Below, in pieces: positions 23,870 to 37,864 of a stretch of 64,000 bases of DNA. The translations under genes were made by a program, and so were the position numbers. This stretch comes from Pegea sp. RAD2-039 (Eukaryota > Chordata > Thaliacea > Salpida > Salpidae): assembly GCA_034620365.1 (NCBI GenBank), contig JAQGEQ010000161.1:806001-870000 (forward strand). The letters run 5' to 3'. Numbering within the stretch: position 1 is the first letter of the stretch; every line of letters begins with the position of its first letter. Below the pieces are notes generated by a model. The model did no database searches. It was not told where the DNA came from and saw nothing but the letters and a program-made list of their open reading frames with translations.

Positions 23870-25920
23870 CACCAAGTCATCGTCAACGACGAAACACGTC
23901 TTAATTTGAATAATTGGTCGTTAGGGCGGTGATCCTCGTTATCAAAGTTTAACGTTACATGGTTGAGTATCAGACAGAATAATTTGAAGCTTGAACAACA
24001 CCAGTGATTCTGACATGACAATGTCTGATGGAAGCTGGCTCCATGTACTTATTGTGCTGTATGAGAAAAAAATTCGCTCTGATTAATGTACCAGGTGATA
24101 TGGGCTTATTAAGATGTAATGTGTGTCGTCTGAGTTGATATAACTTGAGGGAAGGATTAATGGAAAAGAAATCATCAAACTGATTTCAATTAAATTATGG
24201 ATCCTTAGAATTAAAGGTCTTTATAATAAGGTAGACAAGGTTGATTGATTTTCCAAAGATTTTGGAAACATAATTGTGCCATTTAAAGTCAGATGATAGA
24301 GTAATGGTAAGGTCCAGGACCGAAGATACTCGTTGAATAATAAATCTATTGATGGAGTATTGGTTCAAGGAATTATGAGCTGGTTTACGAGAAAAAATTA
24401 TAAGTTTTTTTTATTGGTTTACTTCGTTAGCTGGATTCTGAGCTGCCAATTCATAGACCAGTTTTCTACAGTGTGTAGTGCAGTTTGAAGTTTTGAAGGA
24501 TTACAAGATAATAGCTTGATGTCATCTGCATATACAAACACACTGACATCATCTACTGCTACTAGTCTTCTGATGAGGCCTTCAATGAAAATTAAAAAGA
24601 GAAGGGGACCCAGAACGGAACCCTGAGGAACACCACTGGTGATTTGACTAGGAGTAGATAAAGATCTTTCTATACGAGTTTGTTGGGTTCTACCTGATAA
24701 GTAATCTTCAATCCACTGTAAGATAAAGCTGTTGATTTTTAAGTTTTTCAATACAGTAACGAGCTTAGTGTGTGCGACAGAATCAAACGCCTTAGCAAAA
24801 TCGAGGTTTATGAGCTGTAAGCTCATTAAGAAAAGTGAGATGTTGAGTCAGGGAAGATCTCCCTTTCACAAAGCTATGCTGGCCATCAGATATTAGATGG
24901 TGCTCCATCAAATGATTGGTCATATGATTGTGAATGATATGCTCTTTAGTTATTGAGATAACTCTTTTTGATTCTATAAAAAGGCATAAATTTCTCAATT
25001 GACTCTTTAAAGATGTTAGTAAGCCTTGAGTAAATAGTATTGATGTCTTCGATAGAGTTGGAAACAGAAATCTAGTCCACGTCTGATAGAAATTCATACA
25101 TATGATAATAGCTTCCACGATAAAAATTCATTTTGCTTGAAGTTTTAACGTTTACTGAAAAAGTTTGATGGAGCTTGAATTCAATCATATTGTGATCGCA
25201 TGTCAAAGCAAAAGGTTCTTTTTGATCAACGTAGATAATATTCTGAAGGTTTGATGTGATGAGAAGATTCAAAGTATTACCACTAACTTGGGTTAGAAAA
25301 GTAAGAGATTGGTTTTAAGCATTGAGGAAGCTTACAAAGGCATGGCTTGAAATTTGAAGCAGAATTATCGCTATCGAAGTTAAATGGTTTTCCCACAAAT
25401 GTTGAATTCGGGTTATTCCAATCAATTTTGCTAAAATTAAAATCCTTCAAAACATATAACTCAGGACACACAACACTCTTCAGAACCTTCACTAAGGCCT
25501 TAACAGTAAACTCATCATTAATTTTAGAGGATGGAAGCTAGATATAAAACGCGAAAATTTGGACTTTGAGTAATAAAAATCAAAAGCGATAATCTCAAAC
25601 CCTGAACAATTAATGGCATCGATATGAATTCTAGAGATCATGGGTGCAAGCGATATTTTGTAAATTACGCAAACACCGCCGCCTCTATCATACAGTCTGT
25701 CACAACGCGAAAGACAAAAAAGATTACCGTCAACCATAAAGGAATCAAGATACAACGGTTTCAACCAAGTTTCAGTAATAAAACAAATGTGAAATCTTGA
25801 GATGTGATATCTATGGCTACTAGTATCATTTTTGCAATTTCATTAAAGAGCCGATTTTCCTACTTATTAATTAAACAGTTTTGTAGACTAATATTTTGTT
25901 GAAGTGATCAAAAGTAAGAT
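23870..25920 (-). mobile_element. Decayed CR1/Jockey-like non-LTR retrotransposon (endonuclease plus reverse transcriptase)
   Basis: Read on the minus strand in several frames. The AP-endonuclease part begins near 25,900 and shows FITETWLKP, RGGGVCVIYK, KDFNFSKIDW (usual GDFN) and CDHNMIEF (usual SDH). The reverse transcriptase follows: QHSFVKGRSS, INLDFAKAFDSVAH, SGVPQGSVLGPLLFLIFI and the catalytic VYADDIKLL near 24,530. Beyond the stop at 24,419 the protein continues in other frames. SSDFKWHNYVSKI lies near 24,280, then LKLYQLRRHTLHLNKP and ANFFSHT near 24,100, and STWSQLPSDIV near 24,030, the usual C terminus. The YxRP...VWSPHL segment is missing between them. At least five frameshifts or stops make it inactive. 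It lies about 0.9 kb after GLG1 on the opposite strand. Frames are too broken for a certain clade; L2/CR1/Jockey are all possible. Confidence 0.9.
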
Positions 25921-28900
25921 AATAAAGTTGTTTCATTTCAACTTCTATTTATTCATTTACCGATCTAAATAATTTGTAATCTTTCAACAGATTTAACTGA
26001 AACAACCATTTTAAATAATTAAAACTTCTTCAGATATTCATTTTGTTTAATTCCTTCTTCTTGCTAACAATATGAAAGTATCAGTTTGACAACTAATTTG
26101 TTGAACCGCTTGCAGACATTGATCTGAAGTATGCATGTATGTAACAACCAGCATTTTCTTTATATTAATAGTTGTTTTATCAAACTTTGATAAAATAAAA
26201 TAAACTTTAATAAACTTAAAAAATTAAATTACTTTCTTTTCCTACTACATCTTATTTTGTTCAATTTGTTTCAACTTCCGCTTACAAACTCAAATTTAAT
26301 AATTAAACTGAAAAAGTTTGTTTGATCATCAGATATTGTTCCAATATTATCCTAATTTAAAGGAACTATTTTCTAATTATTAAAAGCATAAATAAATACT
26401 TTAATTATTTATTCAGTCAAAACTTTTATAATTTTTCAGTTAGCTTATATAACTTTAGATAATTAACTTTACTCTGTTGTTTAACTTTTAAGTTATTCAA
26501 GTCACTGATAATTTCACTTTTTCTATTATTACATTCACAAATCTGATTTTTGAAAATATTTTGAAGCAAAACAAACTTTTAATATTTCTATGTTTGTACA
26601 CTAAAACGTTGTTCATCTTTACCTGGTTCTTACATACCTTTTAGTGAGATAGACTTGAATTTCCAAACATAAATATTTTATGTTCAATTACTGTTAGATA
26701 TTTAAATGATTGAAAGGCAATTAAAAAGGTAAAGATTAGAAGCATGCCTCCAAAAAGCTATCTATGAGTCAATTAGTGATATTTACACCTGCAAAAACCT
26801 TCGTTCTCGCACATAATTAGCTCTAAGTTGATAAAGGATTAAAGTAGGATCTCATTAACTCAAGGATGCGACTATTTGGTATATAGATGCAAACTGTGCG
26901 CTTAATCTGCTGACTTACTTGCCTGGCAATTATACAGAATTATCTAATTTGATAAATTAAAATATATTTTATGAAAAAAAGTTAAAATAGTTCATTCAAC
27001 TAAAAAGTTTTATTCAGCAGTTATATCTAAGTATTTTTTTTGTGAACAGTTCAGTTAGATTTTTCTATTTCACTTAACATAGATTCTTTTGAATTTGAGA
27101 GTAGTCAAAACTTATGAGTTGTTTTTACAAGTAAAACAACTTTACGTTGAGAACAAGTCAAATTGCTTATCATATTACATCATTAAATCAAGTAACTTCA
27201 AATTTAACTTCTTAAAATTTATTTGCAGAGGTTTTGACTAACATATTTACTTAACAAATGAACTATTAAACAATAAGTAAATTAGTTTTAAGAGATTAGT
27301 TATTCTTTTAATTTATCTTAATTGCTAATTTTTCATGGAAATTAAAATATTATAGGAAAAAAGTAGTTTTTGGTAACAAAACGAGAATTATTTTTATACT
27401 TACATATATTCACAAAGTTAGTGTTGATCATTTCAATAGATCTTTGTTTATTAGTTTCATTCTATTTAAATTTATTTTTGTTGTTTTTAAAGCAACTTAA
27501 AATTAAACTTTAGCATTAAACAACTTTTAAAGAAAAAAGAGTCTTCAAATTTACAAAAGCTAATAGCAGTGATTATTTTTTATATAAAATATCGCAATTA
27601 CGTCTTACTCAAAGATTTGAGAACAAACTTAGTTTTATAATAATAAACCATAGTGGTTGAAGCTTCGCCAAATTTTTAGCGACATAATTAAAGCTTAATT
27701 AGATTTTAAAACAATTGTTTTGCTTCTTAAACGTTGTAGGAACTGAAATAAGCTAAATTCCAAATAAAAATTTCCATCAATCTTGTAGAATTAAATTGAT
27801 TTCATTTTTCTCGCAAACATATTTTGTTACTGCTTTTGATCTTCACTATCTTTCGAAATCTAATTGAACTATTATAAGTTTTAATGCATTATATATAAGA
27901 TAGGACGTTTCTTTGAATTACATTTAATCGTAACTTTTGTGTTACCTAAAAACACTAACAACTAAATATTTTGATGAAGAAAAATTAAATACCAATCATA
28001 TAGGTTCACAAAATTGCACAAGCTATTCAAATGCTGATAAACTTAGTTATTTTATAGGTATATAAAGATCAATGGAATTTTAAAGATTAAATCTGAAAAC
28101 TTAAATTGTTATTACTTAAGTCAGAAGTTTTTATATAGCAAAATATGAAAAGTTGTTGCTTTTGCAATATTTTAAAATCGTTTTAAAACCTAATTTTCGT
28201 AATAACCCTGATATGATTTCAAAATTAAGCCGAATTCGTTGATTAATTGTTATTTATTTGGTTACAAAATTCAAGATATTAAAGGAGTATTTAAATGAGG
28301 ATAAAGATGGAAACAAAACAATAAAGATGAAAGACAATTTCTGTGGAATTAGGCAAACTAAATTAGTGTAACCATATCATAATCCTTATATTCCTTTTAG
28401 ATGCCTCAAGCTTAATTGGAGCTTAGGTCACTCAAAAGAACTAATAAAGAATGAATGAAGAAAGTCAAGAAGAATATTTTGGTAACATACTCTGAAAAAC
28501 TGTATGTAAATTTTCAGATTTAAAATTTTGGTGAAACCTGTGTTCGTGCACTACTTTCAAGAACTACTTCCACGAATTCATTTTGAAGAGCTAAAAAACA
28601 AATTATAAATCTTTTCAAGTAATTTTAGTCAGCAATTGTTTCTTCTTCATGAAATTATTTGGTCTTAAAGTTATTTTTATTTCGAAATTTTAAAATTAAT
28701 GTGTCTGGTTACAGTCTAAATAATTAAAAAAAAAGATTAGAAGATTGTTTTTGATATTCAAACAATTTCAGAGGTTTTCTTTTATGTAAAATGTTCTTTT
28801 TAACACATTCTTTTTTAACTTTGTTATCTTTCAATAAAGATAAATTAATTAAATTATGTTTGAATATATAAATAAATTTTTTTTAGAAGTCATAGATTCG

Positions 28901-31900
28901 ATTCAAGCTTCAATGTTATTTTCACAAAATCAAAACTAAGTGGTGCTTTTTTAGAACTTCTGAAGTCATCATCTTCTAGCTCACTAATTTGTTCAAAAGA
29001 CTCCTGTTTCCTGAGCTAACAATAGTAGATTAATTTCACCTTAACTGACGTTATTAAAGGCCAACTTCAGATTCTCTTTTTCTTAAAAAAAGTTTTAAGA
29101 TCTAGTTAGATTTGTCAACTTTAAAAATAATTTTTGATTTAAACTTATCTTATTTTACTAAATATAATTTTACTTATTACCCTGAGATCTCATATCACAT
29201 ATCAGTCAAAATTCTAATTTTCTTATCATTCTTAAATCAGTTTATTTTATTCAAGAATTTGAAAACATTTTTTGTTTCGTGAGTTTTAGAAATTTCAAAC
29301 TAGAATTTGCTAGTATTTGGTAAAACTCAAATATTTTATACATATTTTTTTGAAATGTATGAATAAATCTAACTGTAAATATATTTTTATAAAACATTAT
29401 CAATTGAGTTGATCAAGAATATTTAGATCATTAATATGTTAATTTCTTATCCTAACATTTATATGAAAAACTGTTTAATCAAACAAGAATAACTAACATA
29501 AGTTTTCTAATTAAACTTATTACATATTCATCTTAAATATTTAACAACAGTTTCATTTCAATTTCAAATTGTTTAGGTATAGTCTTTTTTATAGCTTTCT
29601 GCAGTTTTTTAAGTTCTTCTTAGATTGTTACTAAGTCGGTTGAAAACTTAATTTAAAAATAGTCTTAAATAGTTTGACGATTTGTAAGACTTTCAAATTG
29701 ATTATAAACGTTTATAACAAAGATTTAGAAAGAGAGTAAAGCTGAAGAATTTGAATTAAATTATGTAAAATTAAGTTTATTTTGTAAACTCAAGTAATTA
29801 CTAAGTGATAAAAATAGTTAAGTGTAATTGAGTAAAGAAATTCTGTTAACTTAAAAAATTCATATGTACGGTATATGGTTGGTTTGATGCCAAAGTATAC
29901 ATACAATTATAACCACTTTTGCCATCTAAAACAAACATTTGATTTTTTTCCAAAACCCTGTTGAAAGATGTTTTCAAGCAAAAAATGTTTTGAGGCTGAC
30001 CATTCGGTATAATTTTTGCTTAATTTCAGTGTTTTTTTTTAATTAAAAATTAGATTTTCCTATGTAACTTGGAAAATATGTAAAAAGCTAAATAAGCAAT
30101 TATTTGTTTTAACTAATATTTGAATTTATTTGCAAACAGTAAATATTTTTTATCAAATCAAAATGTATTTACAAAATAAATAAGTATTAAATCAAATAAC
30201 CAATGAACTTTATAAATGAAATTCTTTTTGATTAATTATTTTACGAACTAAAAACAGCTTTTACAAAAATTATCAAATATATTTAGTGTCTATCTTTTTT
30301 TTAACTCAATAATCTTTTAATGTTACTTTAATGACTAATTTACACAAAATTTAAGCTTATTTAATTAAAACTTAATTACTTTGTACACAAGTAAAAATTT
30401 CAGCTTTTAATTGTAAATTGCAGCATTATCTAAAAATGTAAAAAATTTATTAATTACATGCTTAGAAAAAGTTTAACGTATTATTTGAAGAAATTGAGTT
30501 TTTCAAAGATGCTAAGAACGTAGATGCCTATTACTTGCTTCTAGTAGCATACAATTTTCAATCATAGACCACCGAGCGTAATATTTGTCTGTGGGACTCT
30601 TCTAAACCTTATGTTGGCTAAATAAACACAACTGCCAAATCTTTCTAAATAAGTTTTATTAAAATTATTACCTATGTCATCTAAAGTTGCCTATCAATAT
30701 ATCAAAGCTTATACCACTTTGCAATGAAGCTTTCATTCTAAATAAAATTATTTGTATTTAGATTTATTTGTTTGAATGTTACATATTCAAATGAAAATTA
30801 TCTTGAAAATACTTTGAAAACTATAAAAACTAAATAGATGTTATTGAAAATGTTTAAAACTTTTTATCAATTATTATATATTTTTAAAAATATTAAAAAA
30901 AAAAGCTGGAATGCTTGTTTTTTTCTTCAATGACCTTTCTGTGTGTAAATAACTGTGTGTAATTAAATTATTCACGGTAATTAAGGACTAAGATTAAGGC
31001 ACAAAAATATAATATTTTAGCAAAGTTTCTTACAAATTTACAACTTACAATATTTAAAAGGCGAAAATATTTAAAATCATTACAAATAAATTGTCAAATT
31101 AAAGTTACACAAATCTTGAAAAGTATAATCCTAATCAGAAAAATATGTGAGAAAATTTTAGTTAAACTTGTCTTCGGGCATTTTTGCTCATAGGGCAGTT
31201 TAGTTGATAGCTTGATTTTATTAAAAAACATTACAGGATATCGTGTAATTTATGAAACAGAATATTTTAACGATTCAGTTCCATATTGATTTAATATATA
31301 TTTGTAAAATGAGACAGACTGCAAGAAATTATGTTTTAGTTTATTTTGTTGTTTAATAAATAAACTAAAATTGTTTGAATCTTCTTTATTTTTAGCTTGT
31401 GTAATTTAATTGAAAACATTGAAAATAATTTTCTCTGTAATAAACAACTTAACTTATTTCAGTTTTATAAAATGTTATTTAAATTTTATTCAAAGTCAAA
31501 TGTCAACATGTTTTTAGTCAAGTTTCAATTAACTGATTAAAATACAGAAAGTAAAATAAGAAAGATTTCTAATGTTTAAGATTATGTAAAGTTTTTAAAT
31601 CTATATTTACTTCTTGCTGAAATTGTTAAAACTTTATTGAATATCTTAACCAAGTTTTCTTTGTAAAACCTTAAATAGATTTTTAGGTTATAAAACTTTT
31701 TTAACTATCCTCTATAAATAGATCAAACATACATTTTATAAAATTAATGGTGATGTATTATTTGTAAATCGTGATTTTCCCAAAGAGGTTAAACTTTCTT
31801 TGTCTTCAAAGTAATCCTGACATTTGAAAATAATGTCGTTTGAACAATCGAAAATTGACTTTAAAAAATGTTCAACTTATTTTTCAACTCTTTATGAAGC

Positions 31901-34900
31901 TTATTTTAAATAAGTGGACAACTGATATTGAAATAAATCCTAGCTATTTGATTATTATTTTACCTTGCAATAAAGCACTTACCTAAACATTTTGCTTTCA
32001 GATATTTTCAAGGTTATTTTCTTGAACATAAAGAAATTTATGAGTAAACATCATTTAAAGAAATATTATTTACTTTAAAAATTGTTAATATTTATTCAGT
32101 TTAAAATTAAAATTTGTAAACTAATTGACGAATTGAGAAACCAATTGACAATTAAAAAAGATTTCAAAAAAAAATTTTGAATTTTACTTAACTTTTATTT
32201 AAAAAATACTTTTACTGCCACCCTAAAGGTGTTCAATATATTGAATTGTAATTTTAATGTACTTAATTTTAAGTAGAGTATTTTTTTAATCTTTCAAGCA
32301 TTCAAATACCTCAAACCATTTTAAACTAATTAGATCACTTAATACCAAAACTCACCTACAACAGAGTTCATTTTACAAAATTATTTAATTAAGCTAACAG
32401 TATTCCTTGCTGTTCATAAAAAAGCCGAAAATTATACTTAATGAAAAACGTAAGGAACTCAAAATAAAACCAATATTAAACAATAATTAGATAATAAGTG
32501 AGAATTTCTTAAAAGTAAAAGATTTAAAACATGTATTTGATATCTAATGTCTTTTGCAACGTAGTTGAAATATGATTGCTGTCACTATGATTAGCCCTCT
32601 GCCACGTAAAGCTATTTTTCTCTTAATCACTAAAGAAACATTTCTTTTTAGAACAAGTATTTTATTAGCTTTATATTGTTGGCAAAACATTTTTACTGGA
32701 AAAGGCGATAACCAGCTCAACCGTCTGTACAACAGTTAAAAAACGTTGTACCTTCCTCGAAGATCTTTTGGTTAGTTTACTGTCAAGGAATTAAGTCAAA
32801 AATCTGCTTAAGTCCAGGTTAAATAGTTCGGATTAATCGAAAGTTTGTTAAAAAAAACTCTTCTGTATAATTTGTAGGTAGCCTGTCACTTTACTTAGTA
32901 ACTATATAGTTAAGAAGCTCAATAAAAACTTTGGATTTAAATATCAAATCCCATGAGGTGGATTCAGATACAGTTTGTTGGATATCAATAAGAATTTTAT
33001 ACTAACAGAACCAAGTTTCTAGTAATAAGACCCTTTTTTACAGATAAATCTTATATTTTATAATCAAAAACAATTACTGCTTTTGTTATAGTGTAGCCAT
33101 GCTCATACCCTAATAAAAAGAAAGTAGAAAAATAATTTGTAAATATAATCCAATTAAATCTTCTTATTATTTATGCTTGAAACAATTATGATTACATTAT
33201 AATATAATTTTGAAATAGGATCTAAGACCTAAACTTCTTACATCAATTAGATTAAACTATTACCTCTTCAGTTTTCAAAACATTGCGATAAAATGACAGA
33301 CATGATTCGTTCATTACTCAGTTGCGTTGCTTAAAATTAAAAAAATTTTACATGTAAATTGAATATTTTAAAAATTATAAACAACTTTTAAAAAACATGA
33401 AGATTCATGAATTCTATGAAAGTACACCCTTGTAGCTTTTGAGTACTTAAATTTTAGTATTTTGTTTATTTAAAAGATTGGATGGAAGTAAGATAAACGT
33501 CTTGTGACCCTCTTGGAGAAAAACTTTGAAATTGTGCTTAATTATCGTTTTTTTTTTCAGAAAATTTGAGTTGAATAAAAGCCAGCAATAGGTTTATTAA
33601 GTTTATGCGAGCCCACCAATATCAATACTACATAAGTAGGTTACTAAATAAATGTAAGCAATGATTAACGTTTTACAGCATTAAGTACTTATAAAATACA
33701 AATAAATTCTTTGAAAAGATGTAAGAAGAAAAGGAAATTGAAAAGTTTTAATAAATTGCGTTTAGTGTTTTCTCAAAAATGTTATTTAGATAGCAGCGTT
33801 ATAAACAAAATAATGGCTACAGAAACATATTTAATATTATTCCAAATAAAAACATTTTAAACAGTTTAATCTTTTCATTAAATTCATTAAAACTATCCAC
33901 ACATCAATTAATATGCAATGATAACATCAAAGGTTATTTTAGACAATTATCAAGTTTAAGGTTTGTCTGAATCAAACATTCTTACTGTTTAAGTGGAATA
34001 ATTTATCTTATTTGTTTCTGTCTAGCTTTATCAAGCTTTCATGAAATAATAGATTTATTTGTGCTCTGCATAACATCACAAAAGTTAGATAAGAATCAAA
34101 TCTAAGATAAAATTATGACTTCTTACAAAATTTAGTCCTTGAAACTGATAATCATAAGAATTTAAAAGCTTCCCCTTTTTACAAGCAATTTTCACTCATG
34201 ACAGTAAAGTAAAACTAAATGTTATCTAAACTCAAATAAAATAAATTTATTTAACAACGTATTTTTTCTACGCTTCTACAAGTCTATCATACTTTTAATA
34301 TTTCTTTACTACAAGTATAGCTATAAATCAAATACTGCTTACATACAAAATTTGAAAAAGAATTCTTATGCGTGAGATGATTAAATCATAAGCTCTATTT
34401 TAAAATACTCTTACGGTTTTTTTTTTCAATCTAAAAATAAGTGGTTGATGTGTTTTAGACAACATCAAAGATTAAAAGTAGGATTAGAATATTTTGTCTA
34501 CTCAAAGCTTTTAACACGGTCTCAATTTATGGTAGAAAATAATGAAAAATGATATTTCATCATTGAAACAGCTTTGTAAAAAACGTCAAGTAGAAAACTC
34601 AAACTTTTTATTTGAGTTAACAAATCAACTTAGTATAACATATAAAAGTATAACATACTGAAGAAAAGATGAAGCTATACAAAATGTAATTTCTTAAACC
34701 TAATATAAATACAAGTAAACAAATTTATCAAAGCTCTAACTTTTTATTTTTGCTAAGGTTTCATAAATTTGTGTTGCAAATTTATTATATTTAAACCGTG
34801 TTATAAGATAAAGTTAGCAAAATGTTGTTTTTATTTTGTGCCATAAGTTTCTTGGACTGTTTACGACATTATGAAAGCTTTTATGACTTACAACCCACAT

Positions 34901-37864
34901 GATTTATCTTACAAACTTCCCACTCAGATTTCCCGAATAACATTCGACCGTCGAAAAGTTCAAAATCACATCAATGTTACAAAAATCAAATTATAAATTA
35001 GACTTTCGAAAGTAAGATGAGACAAAAAAGTTTGTAATTAATATTTAATACCAACTAAGAAAAGTATTTGATTTGGAATTTGGGGTCCTACCTTTAGCAA
35101 ATTTGCTTTTTATTTCAATTGTCGATTTGCAAAAGAAAAAAAGTAGAAAATAACTAATCAAAAAAAGGTTAGTACAAATTTGTGGTTTTGAATAATAGGT
35201 ACACAAGCTTTTATGAAAACCTTTACATCCTTATTGCCGTCATTCTAAAAATAAATATAAAAATTATTCCGTGATTTATTTCACCGTCACTTCAGTTTAT
35301 GTGGAAACCTTTTTTTAGAAGTAATAACATTTTCGAATTATTCTGATTTAAAAAGCAAATAACTTCCTTATATTGCTGTTTCGATGACGAAATTGGTATA
35401 ATCGTTTTTTTTTCTTCGTAAAAACGACAGTTGAATTTCAAAGAATTACTTTTGTTTGTATACTTTAATATGGGAAATTCGTATACTCTTTTCATACTGA
35501 AATTACACAAATTTCAATGAAAAACGTTTTAAGGTCTGATTTGAAATTGATAGCACTTGTTCAAGTTTACATTCCATCATTTTTGTGTCATAACTGGTTG
35601 AAAGTATTGGTTTTAACCGATGCATATTTACAACATTGTAAAATAGATTTAAGTTCAAAAAGCAGAGAAAAGTGTTGATTGTTTTAAACTAAAATGTTTA
35701 AAAAATTGATATTTCAAAACTTTTTTTATGAAAATTATCAAAAATAATAAGTGCATATATAAAATAAAGAGAATATGTTTCTGCTATGATGTTTACAAAA
35801 CCATATTTTTTTATCAACTTTTTTATTGACATTAAAAACTTTGAATACTACAAAACTTTTTATTAACTTTATTTCAGTCTTCATTTTTTAAATAGTAATG
35901 CAAATTATTTTAATTTTAGATCTAAGTTTAGAAAGTTAAAATCTTTTACAGCAATTCAAACTTTCAAAGTTTTACAAAACTGATTTATAAAACGATTACA
36001 GATGATTAAAATTTATGCAAATTTTTAGATTTTTAAGTTTTCCTAATCTAACAAAATTGGGTTAAAAGTTTGATTTAAAACACATTTAAAACGAAATAAA
36101 ATAAAATAAAAATAAATGGAATATATTTTATTCACAAATTTATGTAAACATAAAGATAACGGTAAGATGATAAAACTAATAAAAAGGGTTTAATAAACAA
36201 TACAAGTTCAATAACACCACCAATTTTTTTGCCAAATTCCGAAAACGTTCATCTATGATATTTATTGTATTATTTTAAAACCTTTAATGTTAAATTAAAG
36301 AGCCAATGTTAAGTTCAAAGTATTTATGTACTTTGATTGCCTTTAAGTTGCTGTCTAAGGCGTACTTGGCCTACTGCTTTACGTTCAGTTCAAACCATAT
36401 TCAGGTTTTTATGGTGTAGTCAAACGACAAAAAATTTCAGAAGTTTTTGCTAGAAATTCTTTGTAAATTATTCATCTTTTTTATTTATCATTATTTAAAA
36501 TGATGCTATAAATCACATAGGAAGTACTAAAAATGTTTTATAAACTGAACTTGATAATTTTTGATAAAAAAATCAGAATATTTACAACTTGATATCGTTA
36601 ATAAGATTATTTTTAATTCGTTGAAAATTTTCAAAATTTTCAGACTTATACAATAAAAGAAAACATTTAGATAAAATCTAACTTAATTTAATATCATAAT
36701 AAAAATTAGATTTTTTTAAAAATTCTCAGTAATTATCGAATTACTGCATCTATAAAAAAGCTCTTTTTTGTTTCAACGAATTTTTAAACAGAATTGTATC
36801 TCAATAAAAACAATAGAAATGATTTCTTTGTGATAAAAATGTTAATCTATTTTTTATTTAAAATGTTATTTTTAAGCTAATAATTAAACTTATTAGTTTT
36901 GTTAAAACTAATCTTATTTCTAAATTTGTAGCAATATAAAAACATTTAAATTTGTAATTTAAAAAAATTTTGTTTCAGATTTCTTAAAAACTTTTATACA
37001 ATTTATATCTTTTCATTCTTGGTTGACATTTTAACATTTATTTATCACATTTATATAATTTCTTGGTATATAAACAAACAGAAAGTTTTTACGCTAAAAT
37101 AAAAAAATTATTTAAAAAATATATAATAGAAGAAATCTTTCGGTTTTTGTATTTATTTAAAGTATAGACATTTCTATTTAAAAGGTTATAAAGCTTGTAA
37201 AAAAAACAGAAAAGTTATTAGTTTTAAATACTTTATTTTTAAAGAAAACTTAACAAAAAACTTTGATAAGAGTTTATCGAGATTTTAAAACTTCATATTT
37301 CGTAACAACCTTAAAAATGTTCAAAATTGGTTGTTAAACATAAAGCAAAAAGAAATACGAAAAGTAGTTCTAACTGTAGAAGTAAAGAAAGAGGTTTTAA
37401 AAAATTTGCAAGAAGAAACCTCTAGGCAAAGAGTTTCTATTACAAACAATAAAATATTGTGTGATAAAATAACTTTTAGTAAATTTATAAAGCCTCTACT
37501 TTCGTTTTTAGAATAAAATTTCTTTTACATCATTCCAGAAGACTCAAAAATTAGTTTTCGTTAAACTTAAAGGCATTATTTAAAGAAAACAATTTATAAC
37601 AAAAGCTATACAAAAACGGTTTATCTGTTTAGATATTTTCACGCAACGACTACCTGATAAAACAATAATGAAAATGTTAAAAAAAAGGCAGTGATATGAA
37701 CAACTCGGATTGAACGTTTCAAATGCAAACTTTGCCTCTAATCTAAAAATTGAATGAAAGTTCGATGTTAAAATAAGATTATACTTAAAAGATACCAAAA
37801 AACAAACAAAAAGTTTTTCATGCACTGCCAAAAGTGAAAGAATACTTTCATAAAATTCAAACTT
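25921..37864. other. 12-kb AT-rich gene desert
   Basis: No protein with recognisable motifs, no RNA gene and no mobile element was found on either strand. Isolated frames at 32544-32732 and 35292-35510 (minus) and 37331-37516 (plus) are short, of low complexity and not supported by splice context. Many short A/T homopolymers and AT-rich motifs recur but no long tandem or inverted repeat was seen by eye. Confidence 0.6.
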
